Positions 6,057-8,945 of a stretch of 8,945 bases of DNA are shown piece by piece. Origin of the DNA: JAVBKP01 sp031553975 (GTDB taxonomy: Bacteria > Bacillota > Clostridia > Peptostreptococcales > Anaerovoracaceae); assembly GCA_031553975.1 (NCBI GenBank), contig JAVBKP010000133.1:1-8945 (forward strand), given 5' to 3'. Each line of letters opens with the position of its first letter. The stretch's first letter is position 1. Position numbers and translations under genes: made by a program. Below the pieces are notes generated by a model. It made no database searches. It was not told the origin of the DNA and saw only the letters and a list, made by a program, of their open reading frames with translations.

Positions 6057-8945
6057 TTATCCAACATACTTTTCTAGATTATCGCTTAGTTTTAACGACA
6101 ATACTTTTGATATTCCTTGCTCTGGCATTGTCACGCCATATAGTACATCGGCAAACTCCATGGTGGCTTTTTGGTGGGTAACCAGTGTAAACTGAATCCC
6201 ATCAAATCCACTTTTCAAGAATTTGGCAAACCTAACAATATTAGCTTCGTCTAGTGCCGCCTCTACCTCATCTAGTATAACGAAAGGTGCTGGCTTTGAT
6301 CTAAGTACTGCTGACATCAACGCAATGGCCGTAAGGGTTTTCTCCCCTCCTGATAGTAGGTTGATATTTTGTAGTCTTTTGCCTGGCGGTTGGGCCACAA
6401 TCTCTATGTTTGATTCCATAATGTCATTGGGATTCTCTAGCTTTAACTCTGCTGTGCCACCACCAAATAGTTCTTGGAAAATACCGGTAAAATTGGATTG
6501 TATTGCCTCAAAACTTTCTCGGAATCTTTCTCTAATGGTTTTGTCCATATCGTCAATGATGTCTTTTAGATTTTTGATTGCGCCTAAAAGGTCGTTTTTC
6601 TGTTCTGATAAAAATTTGTATCTTTCGCTGATGGTCTCGTATTCTGCAATAGCACCTACGTTAATCTCACCTAACTCTTTCATACGCGTTTTAATCTCTC
6701 TTGATTCCTTTTGGGCTGTGGCCATGACAAATTCTCTGCTTCTAAACTCCATGGCATGAATATATGAAATCTCAAACTCTTCCCAAAGTCTATTCTTATA
6801 ACCATCTACTTGGGTTTCGTTGTTAGATAGCTTCATCTCGTATTCGTGTAATTGGGTCTGAAAGTTCATAATGGTCTTGTCTAGCTCAGTTCTCTTGCCT
6901 TCTATCTCATTGAGATAGCGCATTGTCAACATTTTTTCTTCTTGATAGGCTCTTAGCTTTTCTTCTAAATCAGTGATTTGCTCCTGCTTTGCGTCCACGT
7001 CTTCTTTGTTGGCTGTGACGCTATTGACCAGGTTTTCTTTTTCTGCACGAAGTGAGCCTACTAGGACTTTTCGTTCTTCATTGGCTGTACTCAGATCTGT
7101 AATGGTATCTTCAATGATTTTGGATAATACGTCAAAGTTGTTTTTTTCACTTTCAAGTCCAGCTATTTTCATTTTGGTTTCAGTGACTAAATCGTTGTAT
7201 TTTTCTGCTGCCTCTTTGGCTTCTTCGTATTCCTTTTGTCCTGTGTCTGTTTGAGATTCAATGCTTGCTACCTCAGACTCGGCTATAGCAATCTCTTCTC
7301 TTAGCTTTATGGACCTCTCTGAGGCGGTTTGTTCTTCTATGCGAATATTGTCTAACTCACGTTCCCACTTGGCATCGCTTTCTAATATAGCTACCATATC
7401 TGTTGCCATTTGATCTCTTTGATGCCTAAACTGGGTCAAGGCAATCTCATCTTCTCTGTGGGACTGACGTAACTGGCTCATTTGTGATTGAAAACCATCG
7501 ATTTCTTCTACTAATTCTTCTATCTCTTCGGCTAAAGTCAGCTCTTTGCCTGATAACTCTATCAGCTTTTCTTCCAAGTTCTTTGCCTCGGCTTTACGCT
7601 CTAGCAGATTCCCTGTTGTCTGTCTGTGGGCTCCACCTGTGATGGCTCCTGTTGGGTTGATCACATCTCCTTCTAGGGTGACAAATCTAGCGCCCGTTGG
7701 GGCATTTTTAGATAGCGCAATGGCGTTGTCAATGCCATCTACTAAAATGGTACGACAAAGGAGGAATTGGATTACACTGGCAAATTTGGGGTCAAAAGTA
7801 ACACAGTCAGAGGCAATTCCTAACACCCCTTGTGCGTTCAATATGTAGTCAATGTCACGAAACCCGCTGGGTTTCATGCTTTGTACTGGCAAAAACGTAA
7901 GTCTCCCTGCTCTATGGGCTTTTAGCAGTTGTACCGCTTTCTTGGCTTGTCCATCTGTATCGCATACAATATTTTGTATGGCTTGTCCTAGCGAGGTCTC
8001 TATGGCTACTTCGTAGCCTTTTGGTACTTCGATTAAATCAGCTACTACACCATGTATGCCCCCAATGACACTTGCGTTTTTCATAATAAAACGCACCGCA
8101 TGGTTGTATCCTTCATAGGAAGCTTCCAGCTCTTCAATGGCCTTTTTTCTAGCTGCCATCTCGCCTTTTTGAATCTTCACGGCTTGCAGTTGTCTGCTTT
8201 TTGTTTTTTCAGATTCAACTTGGGTTGCATATTTAGACGACAAATCTCCCATTTTGGCCTCTAGTGCCTGTAGGGATTTTTCGGAGTCTGCTGTTTGTTT
8301 TACTAACTTTTCGTGGGTGCCACGTTTTCCTTGGGTTAGGTCGTCGGCTTGGGACTTTTCCATGAGGATTTGATTTTTGCGACGCTCTAAGGTGCCGCCA
8401 ATGTTCTCATAGCTGGAAATTTCAGCCTTTTTTGTTGATATTTGGTTGTATAGTTCGTATACAGAACTTTTTCGGTCCTCTGCTGCTTTGACAAATTGGT
8501 TCATTTTCCCAAAATAGCCAGTAGCCGCTTGGCTTTGCTGTTCTAGCTCTTCTTTGATTGTATCTAGTTGGTACTGAACTTCACGTTTTTGGTCATGCCA
8601 ACCCTCTAGGGCAAGGTGTTCTTCATCTAGTTTTTCTTGGGTGATTTGTATCTCGCCCTCAATGCGTTCTATGTCTTTGTCAATGTTGGATATTTTCTCT
8701 TCGTTGACATCACTAGAGCCTTTCATGAGGCCTAGTTCGTTGGAGGCTGTTAGGAGTTTGTCGCCTGTTTCACGTTCTAAACCATCTAGCTCCATGTTGC
8801 GCTGACGGTTTTGGTTGATGTCGTTCTCTATGTTTTCACGGTTGTCTTTATATGTATCTACAGAGCCTTTTACCTCGATGATATCATCTTTTAGGTATTC
8901 GTTTTTTAGCTCGATATTCTCAATATTTTTTAGTGTGATGTTAAT
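6057..8945 (-). CDS. smc: Chromosome partition protein SMC, C-terminal ~962 residues (5' end outside window)
   Basis: SMC ATPase subunit of the bacterial condensin (SMC-ScpAB) that compacts and helps segregate the chromosome. The reading frame stays open from an ATG at 8795 up to the window edge, so that ATG is internal and the gene is cut. About 962 residues are visible. By comparison with the usual ~1,190, roughly 220-230 are missing, including the Walker A half of the ATPase head. Seen in order: a long charged Glu/Lys/Gln-rich coiled coil; the globular hinge (about 8060-7610), with the GGIHG start and the closing GAITGGAH glycine motif; the returning coiled coil; and the C-terminal head, with the ABC signature LSGGEK (6339-6356) and Walker B FVILDEVEAALDE (about 6246-6284). 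The TAA lies 18 bp before ftsY, the usual smc-ftsY order. The catalytic residues in view are intact. Identity is very secure. Confidence 0.98.
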   Translation of the reverse strand: MNITLKNIENIELKNEYLKDDIIEVKGSVDTYKDNRENIENDINQNRQRNMELDGLERETGDKLLTASNELGLMKGSSDVNEEKISNIDKDIERIEGEIQITQEKLDEEHLALEGWHDQKREVQYQLDTIKEELEQQSQAATGYFGKMNQFVKAAEDRKSSVYELYNQISTKKAEISSYENIGGTLERRKNQILMEKSQADDLTQGKRGTHEKLVKQTADSEKSLQALEAKMGDLSSKYATQVESEKTKSRQLQAVKIQKGEMAARKKAIEELEASYEGYNHAVRFIMKNASVIGGIHGVVADLIEVPKGYEVAIETSLGQAIQNIVCDTDGQAKKAVQLLKAHRAGRLTFLPVQSMKPSGFRDIDYILNAQGVLGIASDCVTFDPKFASVIQFLLCRTILVDGIDNAIALSKNAPTGARFVTLEGDVINPTGAITGGAHRQTTGNLLERKAEAKNLEEKLIELSGKELTLAEEIEELVEEIDGFQSQMSQLRQSHREDEIALTQFRHQRDQMATDMVAILESDAKWERELDNIRIEEQTASERSIKLREEIAIAESEVASIESQTDTGQKEYEEAKEAAEKYNDLVTETKMKIAGLESEKNNFDVLSKIIEDTITDLSTANEERKVLVGSLRAEKENLVNSVTANKEDVDAKQEQITDLEEKLRAYQEEKMLTMRYLNEIEGKRTELDKTIMNFQTQLHEYEMKLSNNETQVDGYKNRLWEEFEISYIHAMEFRSREFVMATAQKESREIKTRMKELGEINVGAIAEYETISERYKFLSEQKNDLLGAIKNLKDIIDDMDKTIRERFRESFEAIQSNFTGIFQELFGGGTAELKLENPNDIMESNIEIVAQPPGKRLQNINLLSGGEKTLTAIALMSAVLRSKPAPFVILDEVEAALDEANIVRFAKFLKSGFDGIQFTLVTHQKATMEFADVLYGVTMPEQGISKVLSLKLSDNLEKYVG

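Noticed and set aside
5476..6195. Long plus-strand open frame (239 codons) opposite ftsY
   Set aside because: It is a shadow of ftsY and the smc end, with a Ser/Ile/Leu-rich translation lacking any recognisable domain. The minus strand holds an intact, fully motif-supported gene.
8793..8795. ATG at 8795 as the start of smc
   Set aside because: The frame is open for another 50 codons to the window edge with coiled-coil composition, and an SMC starting here would lack the Walker A head. It is an internal methionine.

Overview
This window looks like a low-to-moderate G+C Gram-positive chromosome, most likely an anaerobic member of the Clostridia, possibly near Lachnospirales; the genus cannot be fixed. 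The evidence is the protein sequences themselves, strong AAGGAG-type ribosome binding sites, the DUF4367-type anti-sigma candidate, and the GGGGACGGTTC-type palindromic repeat, which I recall as scattered through many Bacillota genomes. All supported genes lie on the minus strand, so transcription runs from the right end to the left end.

Right and centre (8945 down to 2194) hold a dense housekeeping block: smc (5' end outside the window), ftsY, der, plsY and gpsA. Gaps are 18 bp (smc-ftsY) and 3 bp (ftsY-der), followed by overlaps of 11 bp (der-plsY) and 8 bp (plsY-gpsA). The block combines chromosome compaction (SMC), membrane protein targeting (FtsY), 50S ribosome assembly (Der) and the first steps of phospholipid synthesis. 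GpsA makes sn-glycerol-3-phosphate and PlsY acylates it.

Left (2172 down to 237) is a three-gene cassette starting 21 bp after gpsA: an ECF-like sigma factor, a single-pass membrane protein with an extracytoplasmic DUF4367-like domain (probable anti-sigma factor), and a small secreted protein of unknown function. Both internal junctions are ATGA stop/start overlaps, which suggests translational coupling. This cassette is the least explained part of the window. A reasonable model is a cell-surface signalling unit attached to the end of a housekeeping operon.

The last 236 bp on the left carry no gene. They hold a good intrinsic terminator for the leftward transcription unit (144-177), a degenerate GGGGACGGTTC element (116-143), a perfect 19-bp inverted repeat of the same family (63-109), and AT-rich sequence. 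No tRNA, rRNA, CRISPR array, transposase gene or recognisable promoter was found. No gene shows a frameshift or internal stop, and the only partial gene is smc, cut by the window edge.
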